Source: Rhodeus uyekii
Lineage: Eukaryota; Chordata; Actinopteri; Cypriniformes; Acheilognathidae
Length of the DNA stretch: 64,000 nt
Direction of reading: 5' to 3'
Assembly: GCA_037043235.1 (NCBI GenBank)
Contig: JAWRVZ010000003.1
Span: 9,909,501 to 9,973,500 of the forward strand
Shown: positions 30,501 through 40,730 of the stretch, in pieces
Position numbering within the stretch: the first letter of the stretch is position 1
How the letters are laid out: each line of letters begins with the position of its first letter
Position numbers and translations under genes: made by a program
The notes under the pieces: generated by a model
What the model was told of the DNA's origin: nothing
Database searches by the model: none
The model's input: the letters and a program-made list of their open reading frames with translations, nothing else

Positions 30501-32331
30501 AGTCTACTTCACTAGACATACTAATATTTATATTATAAAGTGCATTCCTGTCTCAGCATTTTTCAACAGTAGATGTGAGCTGGAAGGCCGCCTTATAAGG
30601 TCAAGTATTTATCAAGATGGAGAATGCCTGGAGGACGTTTCTCTCCCTAAAATACTCCAATCTGAGGAGTTACTGCTGATCTGCAAAACAATGAGGCCCA
30701 CTGTGGCATTCTGGTCATAAATCTGTAACTACTGTTATTCATAATGTACCAACACGAGTCTCGATTCTGCAAGTCTCGATTATTGCTTTTGAAAACAAGA
30801 CAATTTTTCAGTACTTGCAAAGATTTAATGTTTAATGACGGTAATGTTTAAAAAATGTAAACGTTTATTGATTGTTTCCTTGATAGACTCTTGAAATTGT
30901 ACAAATGACATATAAAATGTAACATTTATGAAACTGGCGATTTCATTAAAATGATAGTTCACTCAAAAAATTACAATTCTCTGAAGACTGTTGGACACTT
31001 TTTCATGCAATCTAAATGAATGAGGACTGCAACTTTCAAGCGAAAAAAAGTTGTCCGTAATACCTGTACACTATAACTTAAGCCTTATTTATAATCATTT
31101 ATTTTAATTGAAAACTAACAGAAAGACTGAGACTCTTCACCTCCATTGAGATGTTAACTGTGACTGAATCATTGAATCAGTGAGTTGATCTCAAGAACTG
31201 AATCAGTTCAGATGAATTCACCACAAAGATCTTTTTCAGGCTTGACATCTTCATTCATCATTCATTTGGCAGATGCTTTTATCCAAAGCGACTAATATTG
31301 CATTCAAGGAACACATTGGCAGTCTAATTAGTTCTTGCTTTCCCTGGAAATTCGAACCCATGACCTTGGCGTTGCAAACGTATCACTCTACTGTCTGAGC
31401 TAAAGGAAAACCATTCATTATCTATGAAAAACATTTTCAAAAGTTCACAGATAGCACACATACACAAAGCGTCATCTGGAAAGCATCTGCTGTGTACAAA
31501 CATCTGAGAAACATCTTTTTTATGTTAGTTTTACATCCATTTTCAATCATAAACGTCTTAAAGACATTTTCTAAGTGTCTATTTAACATCTAACAGGAAA
31601 TGTCCTAAAGACATATGGCAGATGAGCAAACGCTTATCAATACTTCTTCCAGATGTAAACACACACATCAATTAGACATCTCTGAAATGTACATGCGTTA
31701 TCAGGATTGTACAGATTATGAATGACATGTGGGTGAGTAAATAACAGCATTTTCATTTAGGGTTTAACTATAACTTTAAACCGTCAACGAGAGGAACTTC
31801 ACATCATTACATCATCATCATCATCTTCTTCTTGCAAAAAAACACTTCTTCCTTTACTGTAAATGCATGTCACAACATATTTTAACACTTTACCACCCCA
31901 ACTTGCAACTTGGCTTGAGGTTGAATTATTGCTACGGTCGAACAACCCTATAAGAAAAACGAATGTATCTGAAGAATGACACATAATAATTATAACATCT
32001 TTCAGCGTGTTTACAATATGGGAAAAGGAAAATCTATTGGCTCAATCAACTAAGCCATTACATCCCATAATTGTTTTCTAACAAAGGGGGACCATGATCC
32101 TTACATGCTTTACTTCCTATTAATGACCACTTCCTATTTCTTAACAAATGTACCCAAGATTTTTAACCACTTGCTCTTAAATGTGACAGTCGTTATACCA
32201 AATGTTTCGCCATGTATAACAATGGCAGTGGCTTTATCTTTAAGGGCGTTGCCCAATGTTTCTGTAACTAACTCTTTGGAACGTGACCAGTTCAACCACC
32301 ATACCTTTTTAACTTCTTTCTCGATCTCCAT
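18371..32331 (-). CDS. tes: testin (PET and three LIM domain protein), complete gene, 7 coding exons
   Basis: Testin is a LIM-domain adaptor at focal adhesions and actin stress fibres. I assembled seven coding exons from reading frames with GT/AG junctions: 32305-32331, 28507-28592, 25104-25605, 23853-24254, 21643-21858, 20796-20954 and 18371-18565. They sum to 1587 nt, which is 528 codons plus a TGA stop at 18371-18373, and every phase closes. Domain order: Cys-rich N-terminus (about residues 22-45), a Pro/Ala/Ser/Thr-rich linker (about 92-185), PET domain (about 186-300), then LIM1 (341-400), LIM2 (405-466) and LIM3 (466-528). Landmarks match vertebrate testin as I remember it: KICRNCKCG, GKLFEDTKYT, TYEWAPP, KQLPEHDQDP, YDKLWHPACFVC, DKPVCKPCY and CSVECKK. 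Human testin is 421 aa, so this one is longer, mostly in the linker. The long introns are full of transposons, none of which disturbs a coding exon. Intron 1 separates a 27-nt coding exon from the rest. Confidence 0.97.
18623..19232. mobile_element. non-autonomous DNA transposon with TACCGTATTTTCC inverted termini (tes intron 6)
   Basis: The termini TACCGTATTTTCC and GGAAAATACGGTA are perfect inverted repeats. Sub-terminal blocks around CCCGCGGG and GGCTATAT are also inverted. It is about 610 bp with no transposase. It probably integrated at TA, as mariner/Tigger-type elements do. A truncated relative starts near 48592. Confidence 0.75.
20796..20954 (-). CDS. tes: tes exon 6 (LIM2)
   Basis: The 159-nt exon (residues 412-464) starts LIFSNEYTQAE and continues with WHLKHFCCFDCD and DKPVCKPCYMKNHAM, matching human testin almost residue for residue. 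The donor is ATG|GTAAAG. Long in-frame runs past the donor are AT-rich intron. Confidence 0.97.
21643..21858 (-). CDS. tes: tes exon 5 (LIM1)
   Basis: The 216-nt exon is phase 0 at both ends, with donor GAG|GTGAGT. It encodes residues 340-411. LIM zinc-ligand spacing is visible: a first pair C-x2-C near the exon start, then His-Pro-Ala-Cys, a C-x2-C pair in the centre, and YCGRHY towards the end. The exon stops at RCAGCDE, the first finger of LIM2. Confidence 0.97.
22042..22546. mobile_element. hAT-type MITE with perfect 8-bp target duplication (tes intron 4)
   Basis: It starts CAGGGGTCTGCAACC and ends GGTTGCAGACCCCTG, a perfect inverted terminal repeat. GACTAGGC flanks both sides (22034-22041 and 22547-22554). 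An 8-bp duplication and a CAGGG terminus are hAT hallmarks. It is 505 bp with no transposase. Confidence 0.85.
23853..24254 (-). CDS. tes: tes exon 4 (PET domain body and PET-LIM linker)
   Basis: The 402-nt exon runs from acceptor cctctcag to donor TAC|GTAAGT. It encodes residues 206-339, including YRKKQMAKQLPEHDQDPERC and HELSPSEVKQMQQYVRKYK, which are typical of the PET domain. A Gly/Ala-rich stretch before LIM1 follows. Both ends are phase 0. Confidence 0.96.
24752..25069. mobile_element. hAT-type MITE with 8-bp target duplication (tes intron 3)
   Basis: The ends TAGTGTTTTTCAACC and GGTTGAAAAACACTA are inverted, and ATATAAAG is duplicated at 24744-24751 and 25070-25077. It is 318 bp with poly-A/T runs inside. 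It sits only 34 bp from tes exon 3, close to that exon's splice donor at 25103. Confidence 0.8.
25104..25605 (-). CDS. tes: tes exon 3 (second Cys motif, low-complexity linker, start of PET)
   Basis: The 502-nt exon has acceptor atatcag and donor TTG|GTAACT. It encodes the KICRNCKCG motif, the conserved GKLFEDTKYT block, then about 95 residues rich in Ala, Pro, Ser, Thr and Gly, and finally TYEWAPP at the start of the PET domain. The corresponding human spacer is only about 23 residues. The linker has no stop and no simple tandem repeat, so it looks like a real disordered insert rather than intron retention. Confidence 0.95.
26936..27577. mobile_element. Harbinger-like non-autonomous DNA transposon (tes intron 2)
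   Basis: The termini AGGGCCAGTCACATAGC and GCTGTGTGACTGGCCCT are inverted repeats with one mismatch. TAA flanks both sides (26933-26935, 27578-27580). A 3-bp TAA target duplication and a GGGCC terminus fit the PIF/Harbinger superfamily. The interior is CpG-rich, unlike its AT-rich surroundings, and is built from recurring CACTGACGAATCACGCA-like words in both orientations. There is no coding potential. Confidence 0.75.
28507..28592 (-). CDS. tes: tes exon 2 (Cys-rich N-terminal segment)
   Basis: The exon is 86 nt, from a tttggcag acceptor to a CG|GTTTGT donor. It encodes residues 10-37 and two bases of Arg38, containing the Cys pairs CLKCKDKC and the aromatic HFWR. The donor has GT but is otherwise weak. 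The split Arg codon is completed by the A that opens exon 3, which fixes the junction. Confidence 0.94.
28990..30005. mobile_element. Tigger-like DNA transposon (tes intron 1), host of a nested hAT element
   Basis: It starts ACAGTAATACCTCGGTTTACGAG and ends CTCGTAAACCGAGGTATCACTGT, with TA at both edges. The CAGnnATACCTCG-type terminus recalls Tigger/pogo elements. It has no transposase ORF. A second hAT-like element sits inside it (29292-29587). A close relative lies at 40428-40730 just downstream of carboxypeptidase copy A. Confidence 0.75.
29292..29587. mobile_element. nested hAT-like MITE
   Basis: The ends CAGGGGTCTCATTTATAAA and TTTATAAATGAGACCCCAG are inverted with one mismatch. AGGAGA occurs near both edges. 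The uninterrupted relative at 40715-40740 reads through the site, which supports insertion into the older Tigger-like element. Confidence 0.7.
31255..31410 (-). mobile_element. tRNA-derived SINE (tes intron 1)
   Basis: On the minus strand, a B-box region with GGTTCGAATTTCC precedes CCTTGAATGCAATATTAGTC and GCTTTGGATAAAAGCATCTG. Confidence 0.8.
32305..32331 (-). CDS. tes: tes exon 1 (start codon, 27 coding nt)
   Basis: The exon encodes only MEIEKEVKK, followed by a GTATGG donor at 32304 and below. It was chosen because exon 2 begins in phase 0 and has no Met, and human testin starts with a closely similar nine residues (MDLENKVKK) before its LGHE motif. It lies 3.7 kb upstream of exon 2. The 5'UTR would extend above 32331. 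Confidence 0.9.
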
Positions 32332-32560
32332 TCTTGTCGAGCTTGTTTAGATTTAACCAGCGTTGAATCTATTCCCACCGCAACTTTCCCTGTCGGACCA
32401 CTTTTGTTGAACGGGACAGTCTCCCACCTCTGCCCCTCTCACACTCACCCCCGCAGAAAGACTTCCGCTCATTGCCAATGTGCGATGTTCAACCAATAGC
32501 AGCTGAGATGCACATGAGAACTACCAATCAGAGCCTAGCATGACATATCAACGTTGCAAA
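32332..32560 (-). promoter_or_regulatory. tes: tes proximal promoter / 5'UTR candidate
   Basis: The region directly upstream of the tes ATG is TATA-less. It has three CCAAT motifs readable on the plus strand (32475-32479, 32493-32497, 32524-32528), that is, inverted NF-Y-type boxes relative to tes. An ETS-type GCGGAAGT lies at 32461-32468 on the minus strand. This is typical of a housekeeping promoter. The transcription start is not determined. Confidence 0.5.
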
Positions 32561-32699
32561 TCGAAACAATCCCGCATAGATCAAAGAGGAGCAGCCATAT
32601 GGATACTGTGTCTGTTCCCCGAATTAGAAAATACCAAAAACTTTTAAAACCTTTCAAGGATAAAAATTGAATTGATGTCCAAACAACAAAATGGATATA

Positions 32700-33240
32700 A
32701 CACTGATGAATAAATTCTAAAGCTTGAGTTGCTGAATATACTATCTCTTTCCTCAAAAGCACCTTTTGTAAATAATATGATTACAGGTAATAAACTAGAT
32801 GTGCTGTGTTTGACAGAAACCTGGCTAAAACCAGACGATTACATGACTTTAAATGAGTTTACATATCAAGATTACTGTTATAAACATGAGCCTCGTCTGA
32901 AAGGTAAAGGAGGGTGTTGCTGTAATTTATAGTAAAACCTTCAGTATTACTCAAATTTCTAGTTTGAAATATAATTCTTTTTATATTTAGATATTCTTTT
33001 TATATTTCGATGGTGCTTTATCCGGTGTAAATAACAATTCCCCTTTAACTTTTGTGCTGGCTATTGTGAACAGGGTACCGTAGAGACTTTATCAAAGAAT
33101 TTGTTGATTTTCTGTCAGAATTAGTAATGGCTGCAGATAAAGTCATAAATGTTGGAGCTTTTAATATCCATGTTGATAATGAAAATATGCATTGGGATTG
33201 GCATTTTAAACTCTATTGGAGTTAGAAAACAGGGGTCAGA
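32700..33240 (+). mobile_element. LINE endonuclease fragment, broken
   Basis: The plus strand reads LNILSLSSKAPFVNNMITGN, then LDVLCLTETWLKPDDYMTLN, and after a frameshift FIKEFVDFLSELVMAADK with GAFNIHVDNEN. These are apurinic-endonuclease-type motifs of L2/CR1-like LINEs. Frameshifts make it inactive. It lies between the tes and carboxypeptidase promoters. Confidence 0.8.
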
Positions 33241-33918
33241 ACCCACTCATATATACATATGTATGTGTGTGTGCACATAACTCATTGATATGTTGGTATT
33301 ATAACTTTTTAGGGAAAAACTGTAAAGCATTAAAGCATTTTCACTGAACTTTCATGTGAACTTGGGTTTACTATATTAATTTGTTTGAAATAATATGCTT
33401 CAATTGTTCAACATAACAAACACATCGTAACAGGTCAGAACGAGTTGAAAGTGCATGAGAGCAGGAAACAGAAACTGATGCACTGGCCTCATTGCGGAAA
33501 CTGTGGCTTATTCCGTTTTGTGTTGGTTTTAGAAGGGGTGTGGTGATGTAAGCTGTAAGATTTTAAATGCTGGCATCCTAAATTTTGCAATCTCTTTTAG
33601 GGGTTTATTAAAGATTTGTGCTGACTTGTCTTAAGTCTGCTTGAACTCCTTGCTCAGATAGCATGGCCATTACTTAACTGTCATAACCATATTGTCACTA
33701 TGATAACGTCATTACTGTCTGAAAATAATCAGAACTGGGTGAGTTTCCTGTCTTATCTTGGGTGTAATCATTACTTACTTGCTCAGTAACAGACAGTCAT
33801 CCCTTTATTTAGCTCTGTTTCATCAACCAGATTACAAAAGTGTCTTTCAGAACATTTACAGAGATGAAGGTTTAGGTTTCGCAGACAGATGATAAGCTAC
33901 CACCAAAAAACATGACTT

Positions 33919-34098
33919 ATTGCAAAATTTAAATACACTTTTTGCTTAAAGATATTGCTTTTGTCTATGTGAGGATTAGACAAAATATTAAATATAAAGA
34001 TATTGCTTTTGTCTATGTGAGGATTAGACAAAATATTAAATATAAAGATATTGCTTTTCAAAACAAACTGAAGAAAAAGTGTATTTAAATTTTGCAAT
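33919..34098. repeat. short element: inverted ends around a tandem duplication
   Basis: The ends ATTGCAAAATTTAAATACAC and GTGTATTTAAATTTTGCAAT are exact inverted repeats. Between them a unit of about 55 bp (GATATTGCTTTTGTCTATGT..., ATTAGACAAAATATTAAATA) is present twice in tandem plus part of a third. Confidence 0.8.
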
Positions 34099-34119
34099 CG
34101 ATCAGTCTATATGTATTGG

Positions 34120-35117
34120 TCTTGCATTAATTTGGTCTTTTTATTACTATGTCTCTGATTTTTGGGCAATGCCAACTGGGGCATATTAATTAAATGTGAA
34201 TATACAGCTTATTTAGGTGTATTATAGGAAAAACAACTGCATTCCTCTCATTTTTCAAACTCCAGAGTTAGTATTGTATAATACTGAGGGAAACAGCACA
34301 GCAGGCTTCCCTTCCCATCGAGGCAGTAAATAAAGTATGACCTTTGCAAGTTCTACTGTATGGATGGATATAAGTACCAATATTCAATTAAAATGTAATA
34401 TGCAAAATGGCAATGCAATATGTAAAATGGAAATGCATTTCTGTATTTAAATTTACATACATATTGGAGCCGCATTAAGTGAGTGGTACTTTACAACTGG
34501 CTCCTTTACTCATAGACATTATATCTGACCTGTCAAGTGTGTAAGTCTGTCAAGTTATTTTGTAGTGCACCTGTAAACCCATCTTTCGCATCTTAGCTCT
34601 GATGTGAACTGGTGGTGGTAGTGTAATGGTGTGGGGGCTGTTTTCTTGGCACACTGTTGGCGTCTTAGAACCAATTAAGCATTGTTTAAATGCCTACCTG
34701 AAAATTGTTGCTGACCACGTCCATCACTTTATGACCACAACATACCCATCTTCTACTTCCAGCAGGATAACACAGCATGTTACAAATCTTAGACTGGTTT
34801 CTTGAACATGGACAATGAGTTCACTACACTGAAATGATCTCCACAGTCACCAGATCTCAATCTGAATGTTGGTAACTAAACAGTTGATAGAACCCATCAA
34901 CACGTTGAGTATTTTCCCCCCATTCTATAGAAGTCAATGGGTCCATCAACTGGTTGGTTACCCATATTCTTCAAACTATTCAGCAGAAATAAGAAATTAA
35001 ACAATTTTGGAGCAACTTGAGGGTGAGTAAATGATTAACTGTCCCTTTAAGGGTCTCAGGAGGAAGCTGTGACTAAGTGTTAAGGAGGAGTGTCAAAATC
35101 ATCAAAGCTACAGTGGC
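34120..35117. other. spacer upstream of cpa copy A, with a Tc1 transposase relic
   Basis: This is mostly AT-rich spacer. At 34608-34880 the plus strand reads a broken Tc1-type transposase C-terminal part (MVWGCFSWH-like motif, then HHFMTTTYPS and a Gln-Asp/Asn-like stretch) with in-frame stops. At about 35025-35050 is the common fish repeat ending CTTTAAGGG. Confidence 0.6.
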
Positions 35118-35120
35118 AGA

Positions 35121-35128
35121 ATATAAAG
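35121..35128 (+). promoter_or_regulatory. TATA box of carboxypeptidase copy A
   Basis: ATATAAAG lies 39 bp before the start codon of copy A, implying a very short 5'UTR as in other pancreatic zymogen genes. The aligned block is altered in copy D and absent in copy E. Confidence 0.65.
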
Positions 35129-35166
35129 TGTGATTTTTATTGTAAATAGCCACTTTATGTGAGAAG

Positions 35167-37380
35167 ATGAAGCGATTACTTATTTTAGCTGCTCTGTTTG
35201 CAGCTGTTTTTGCCAAAAATACTTTCAAGAGGTGAGTCACTTTGGGACTTTAATGGATAATTGTTCTTCAAAAACTTATTATTTACTCACAATTATGACA
35301 TTCCAATTGTTGAACACAAACTAAGTTGTTTTTAAATAATGTCTATCATTACATAATTAAACATGGTGTTGATGCTGATAGAGACCAGGTTCTTCGGATC
35401 ACCGCACAAGATGAGGCTCAAATCTCTCTCCTGAAGGAACTTTCTGAACAGGGGCATCTTGGGGTAAGTCTCTCATCAAGACCAGAGATCTACACTTTTT
35501 ATGTTTCTCATATGCATTTGGTATTTAAAATAGAAAACCGTGAAGATCAGTTTCTTTCTGTGTTCAGCTGGACTTCTGGATGGCTCCCGTTCATGAGTCT
35601 CTGCCTGTGGATGTTCGTGTTCCCTTTCACAGTCTCCAGGCTGTCAGGGAGTTCCTGGTGAACAATCAGATCCAGTATAAAGTCATGATTGAGAATGTTC
35701 AGGTGGGAATATTACTGGAGAAAAAACAAATATAGTTAAATACATAAATAAAATCCTCCTGCATATCCCTCACAAACCCCAGACTGGGAAACTCTGGGTT
35801 GCTCCACAATTAATATTTTGTCATATTTAATATTTTTTCATATTCCATATAATGCTAAATCATAATCACAAAATGCAAACAAATTTTTGCATTCACAAAA
35901 TGCAGAAAAAGTATTTTTTGTTAACACTTTTTGCACCAAAAGGATTTGCTGGATAATGAGGAACGCGAGAGGGTGAAATATCGTTCCTTTCAGAGAAGTA
36001 CAGATGACTTTGTCTACACCACCTACCATGACCTGAACACTGTGAGTGTTTCAATGAGTTTCATATGTTTTTCAGTTAATTTAATTACCTTTTTGTATCT
36101 TTTAAATAATTTTACACACATAATCCGCAATCATTTGATCTTCATGCTGTTTGCAGATTTACTCTTTCATGGACATGCTTGTGGCAGAAAACCGTAATCT
36201 GGTCAGAAAAATTGTGATTGGTCAGAGCTATGAGAGACGGCCCTTGAATGTCCTGAAGGTAGGTCATGATAAATTATTATATATATGCAGTGTTTGGTGT
36301 AATGCTTAATTTTTTTCTTTACTGTAATTACTTCTGATGTAATTGCATTAAATACTGTAAAGACTATAGAACCATTCTATATGAAACTATAGATGATTTA
36401 GGATCAAAATGTAACTTTTAATGTTAAAATTTATGTTTTGAATGTTCACAACATTTTGGTCAGATCCGTAACAATGGAAAAAAACATGTTTTTTATTGGT
36501 ATAGACACACACACACACAGACACACACAGACACACACACAGACACACACACACACAGACACACACACAGACACACACACAGACACACACACAGACACAC
36601 ACACAGACACACACACAGACACACACACAGACACACACACAGACACACACACAGACACACACACAGACACACACACAGACACACACACAGACAGACACAC
36701 AGACAGACACACACACAGACACACACACAGACACACACACAGACACACACACAGACACACACACAGACACACACACAGACACACACACAGACACACACAC
36801 AGACACACACACAGACACACACACAGACACACACACAGACACACACACACAATTATAGATATCACATAAAATGTGGTTTTAATTATAAGTTTTTACAGAC
36901 AGCGGCAGGTGCGGAGGAGGAAGGGGGTTGGTACTCAGACACTTGATTCCTTATCATAACTTACACGAACACTAACTTATGTAAACTTAAATTAAAATAA
37001 CTGAACTTAGCTTACGTATTTAAAAAAAAAAATTACTCGACATTGAGTTTGTTCGGACCCTTAGGGGAATTGAGGTTTCATTGACGGAAAACATCAACGT
37101 CATCCAATGGCTTAATGAATCCAACATAAAAGTCAAGGAAATCGCCAAAACGCCGTTCTCAACCCCAGCGACCGAGTCCATGCTCCCGAGCCTTGTGACC
37201 GAGTCCAGGCCTCGCCGCCATAAGCAGAAGAGCCCGCTGCCGGCCAGGAGGTCATCCCAGAGCCTGTAGCATCGAAGGCGAACTGGAGGTCCCATAATCG
37301 GAGGAAGAGGAAAAGGGGATCCTCCATTCCCTTAGGCCTGGAGGCCTTTCCAGAGCTCATTGCCATGCCATTGTTTTGGG

Positions 37381-37411
<31 letters not shown>

Positions 37412-38025
37412 TAAGAGCGACACCTTGAGGGTGGGTGGAGCAAAGGAGCCGGAGCCTCCGGGAAAATCCAGAACCCCGGCATCACCCTGGACATTCTCCT
37501 CTACCAGGCCCCTGGTTCCACCTGCACCACCCTGGACATTACCCTCTGCCTGGCCCATTGTTCCACCTGCACCACCTTGGACATTCCCCCCTTCCTGGCC
37601 CATTGTCCCACAATTGAGTTTTTGCACAAAGTGTGCTGTTTCTGTTCATAGTTAAAGTCTTTTGTTTTTCGTGTTTTAAGAATAAAGTATTTCTCCTCAC
37701 TTATCTCCGCATCACAAACCAGCACTGTTGTATGACAGCTACAAAATATATTTTGAATCTCATGCTTACCTAATGTATATTGAAATGCAGTATATATAAT
37801 ACAACTACGTTTTTTTCATTGTAATCTCATGTTGTTTCACTCAGTTCAGCACTGGAGCGAACCGTCCAGCTATCTGGATTGACACTGGCATTCACTCCAG
37901 AGAATGGATCACTCAGGCCTGCGGAATCTGGTTTGCCAAGAAGGTAAAGCTTATTCTTGAGTTGGCAAATACACAATCATTGGTATAATGGAACAGTTGT
38001 TAAGCAACAGGATTCAAGCAAATAT

Positions 38026-38099
<74 letters not shown>

Positions 38100-40333
38100 T
38101 CATTTTGTGTAGATTGTGAAAAGCTACAAACGTGACCCCGTCCTCACCGACATCCTTAAAAAATATGATATCTTCTTGGAGATCGTCACCAACCCTGATG
38201 GTTTCGCCTACACCCACAGCAAAGTGAGTTTTAGAGTTTGATCCCTGGAAGATTTCACATTCAGTTCAGAACAACTGTATTTTGGGAATAAATCCCAACT
38301 GAATGCTTTTCAATGTGTTTATTCAAGAACCGCCTGTGGCGTAAAACCAGAAAGCTCAACAATGGCTCCAATTGTGTTGGAGTTGATCCCAACAGAAACT
38401 GGGACGCTGGCTTTGGAGGTGAGATGCTTTTATCTTTACAGTTGTACCGTAAGGGCCATGTCTTGGGGTGGGTGGAGAGTTTCTTTCTGCCTTCTTTGAT
38501 CCGATTGACCATCTAGCACAGTGGTCCCCAACCTTTTTTGTGCCGCGGACCGGTAAACGTGTGATAATTTTGACGCGGACCAGTGCCCGCTCGAGATTGT
38601 TGACGGGGGGGGGGGGGCGTGCAAGCGCAAGCGAGACTGTTCAAACGTCTCCATAGTCACAGCGCCACAGCCGCTTGCAACAGCTCACGGACCGGTCCGC
38701 GAATGCGCTCCGCGGCCCGGTACCATTTCATACCGGTACCGGGTAGTTGTCTAAAGATGACTACAGAAATAAAATGTTACCTGTAACTTTTAAGGGGCTG
38801 TAAAGATTTAAACCGTATAAAAAAACGTTAAACCGTTCTTGTAATTCTCTGTTTTCATCTACAGGTGATGGATCCAGCAGTGATCCATGCTCTGAGACGT
38901 ATCATGGACCCAGAGCTCATTCTGAGCCAGAGGTCAAGGCCATTGTAGACTTTGTGAAATCTCACGGCAACATCAAGGCCTTTGTGTCGATCCACAGCTA
39001 TTCCCAGTTGCTCCTGTATCCATATGGATACACATCGACTCCTGCCAAGGACCAGGCTGAACTGGTATGCATGTGGAAACACACTATTCAAGATACAGTA
39101 ATACCTCTAGAAACGAGCATAATCTGTTCCAGGGCGGAGCTCATAACTCGAATTGCTCGTATCTAGAATCATGTTTTCCCATTAGAAATAATAGAAAACA
39201 AATAAGTCTACATCCGTTCCAGGATTTAACATTTATTTAACATAACTTACGTATTTTTTGTTACTTTTCTATTTAATATTTTTGTTTTGATTTTTTCGAT
39301 TTGTATTCTTTAATTTTGATAATTTTTCGTACCTTTTTCTTTTAGTAAAAACAAATTTTCTTGAATTGAAGAAACTAACTGAACTAAGCTTTCATATTAT
39401 TATTATTTTACTTTTCCATTTTTTATTACTGTTTTGATTTTTTTCTGATTTGTATTCTTTACTTTTGATCACTTTTCTTACCTTCTTTCGCCTGACTACC
39501 GTCACTTTCACTTTCACTTGACTCAGAACTTATAACGAAATGCTTCTCCTTTTTCCACAACAACAGAAGCCTCTCCATCTCATCATTTATCTTAGAACGT
39601 AACTGTGCCCTTGGAAGGATTTACATTCTTCATAACATGCTTCTGCTTTAGGATTGGGCAACGCGCTCATATTTATTTCAATTTCATGCTTCATTTTCAT
39701 GTTCATCATGCGTTTCTTCTTCTCAGTACCATCTTTACCACTAACTTTCACAAAATAGAGAGAGAATCAGCTACTCACGGGCGATGGATAGAGAAGTCAG
39801 CAAACACGTGAAGTGAACGAGCGTCGGCATTAGCGTCAGTACGAGTGCTCGTATCTCAAATATTTACTCGTATCTAGAAGCACAAACTAGCCGGAAGGCT
39901 TGCTCGTATCTTGGAATACTCGTATGTAGAGATTACTGTATATTTAACAACATTTAAATTGAATAATGTATTGTCTCTTCAGCATGAGGTTGCCAGGAAG
40001 GCAATCTCTAAGCTGCAGTCATTGTATAACACTCGCTACAGATACGGAAGCATCATTACTACCATCTGTAAGTTTAATAACATTAACTTAATATTAGTTT
40101 TGCATCATAGTTACCCAGCTAACAATCTCTCTGTTTTGTTCTCAGACCAAGCTAGTGGAGGCACTGTTGACTGGACTTATGATCAGGGCATCAAGTACTC
40201 CTACACCTTTGAGCTGAGAGACACTGGCCGGTTTGGTTTCCTCCTGCCAGCCGATCAGATCGTTCCTACTGCTAGGGAGACCTGGCTGGCCCTGATGGTC
40301 ATCATGGAGCACACCAAGAACAATCCATATTAA
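35167..40333 (+). CDS. carboxypeptidase A, intact copy A (11 exons, 418 aa zymogen)
   Basis: This is a secreted metallocarboxypeptidase (M14A) that removes C-terminal aromatic or aliphatic residues. Exons: 35167-35231, 35382-35463, 35568-35702, 35943-36041, 36157-36258, 37845-37943, 38113-38223, 38328-38418, 38865-39064, 39983-40067, 40146-40333. All have GT/AG junctions, the phases close, and the total is 1257 nt. A hydrophobic signal peptide (1-16) precedes a propeptide (to about 110) and the catalytic domain. Residue n in bovine numbering is n+109 here. Zinc ligands are His178, Glu181 and His305. Substrate residues are Arg236, Asn253, Arg254 and Tyr357, the catalytic base is Glu379, and the disulfide pair is Cys247/Cys270. 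Position 255 equivalent is Val364, so specificity is A-type and not B-type. It most resembles CPA1 by eye. I cannot separate cpa1, cpa2, cpa4 and cpa5 without a tree. Introns 5, 8 and 9 contain transposons. Confidence 0.96.
36502..36850. repeat. compound (AC)n / AGACACACACAC microsatellite in cpa copy A intron 5
   Basis: About 350 bp of a 12-bp unit (GACACACACACA) repeated nearly 30 times with occasional GACA variants. Long apparent ORFs here in both strands are artefacts of the repeat. Confidence 0.97.
36900..37720 (+). mobile_element. gag-like LTR element fragment in cpa copy A intron 5
   Basis: The plus strand encodes broken Pro-rich gag-tail protein (for example RPRRHKQKSPLPARRS). It then has a G-only run of about 30 bases near 37380-37411 and a 45-48-bp repeat encoding PPAPPWT(F/L)PS(A/T)WP(I/L)V-like units at 37470-37610. 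It belongs to the same family as the elements near 7, 42-43, 53 and 63 kb. No intact ORF. Confidence 0.55.
38029..38096. repeat. (TA)n microsatellite, cpa copy A intron 6
   Basis: An uninterrupted AT dinucleotide run of about 68 bp, ending 16 bp before exon 7. Such runs are prone to length change and may affect the local splice acceptor. Confidence 0.97.
38519..38755. mobile_element. hAT-like MITE, one end degraded (cpa copy A intron 8)
   Basis: It starts CAGTGGTCCCCAACCTTTTT, a classic hAT terminus, followed by GCCGCGGACCGG. The interior repeats the GGACCGG/CCGGTCC words in both orientations. The distal end has lost the matching terminus and fades near CGGGTAGTTGTC. It includes a run of about 12 G at 38605-38616. 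Confidence 0.6.
39094..39941. mobile_element. Tigger-like non-autonomous element (cpa copy A intron 9)
   Basis: The ends TACAGTAATACCTCTAGAAACGAG and CTCGTATGTAGAGATTACTGTA are imperfect inverted repeats, with TA at the edges. It is related to, but distinct from, the elements at 28990 and 40428. AT-rich interior without transposase. Confidence 0.7.
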
Positions 40334-40370
40334 ACATACTACAATAATTATTTCATGTGTTGTAGTAGTG

Positions 40371-40376
40371 AATAAA
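40371..40376 (+). other. polyadenylation signal of cpa copy A
   Basis: AATAAA lies 38 nt after the stop codon of copy A. The same signal occurs at the matching place after copy B (44187-44192) and copy D (55664-55669). Confidence 0.7.
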
Positions 40377-40427
40377 ATAATGTTAATAAACAGAAAGAAT
40401 CACTATCTTATTGATGCTTTCATATAC

Positions 40428-40730
40428 AGTAATACCTCGGTTTACGAGTTTAATTCGTTCCAAGAGCGAGCTCGTAAACCAAAATTCTCGTACACCAAAA
40501 CAACTTCCCCCATAAGAATGCACTAAAAATCAATCAATTCGTTCCACACGATCATAAATGCCCATTTTAAATATTTTGTTTTTGTTTTACCCTATTAATT
40601 ACAGTTAAAATTATAAACATTAAGATCTCATATAAATACTAATTAGTAATTGACAATTAAACTCTAAAAATACTTGACAATTTAATGTAACTCACTTTGA
40701 GCAGCGTCTGCTGGCATGAAGGAGATGAGA
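40428..40730. mobile_element. Tigger-like element fragment downstream of cpa copy A
   Basis: It begins ACAGTAATACCTCGGTTTACGAG and follows the 28990-30005 element for about 300 bp before breaking off. It lies 95 bp after the stop codon of copy A, immediately past the poly(A) signal. Confidence 0.7.

Noticed and set aside
36387..36869. ORFs of 119-153 codons
   Set aside because: Artefacts of the compound AC/AGAC repeat in a carboxypeptidase intron.
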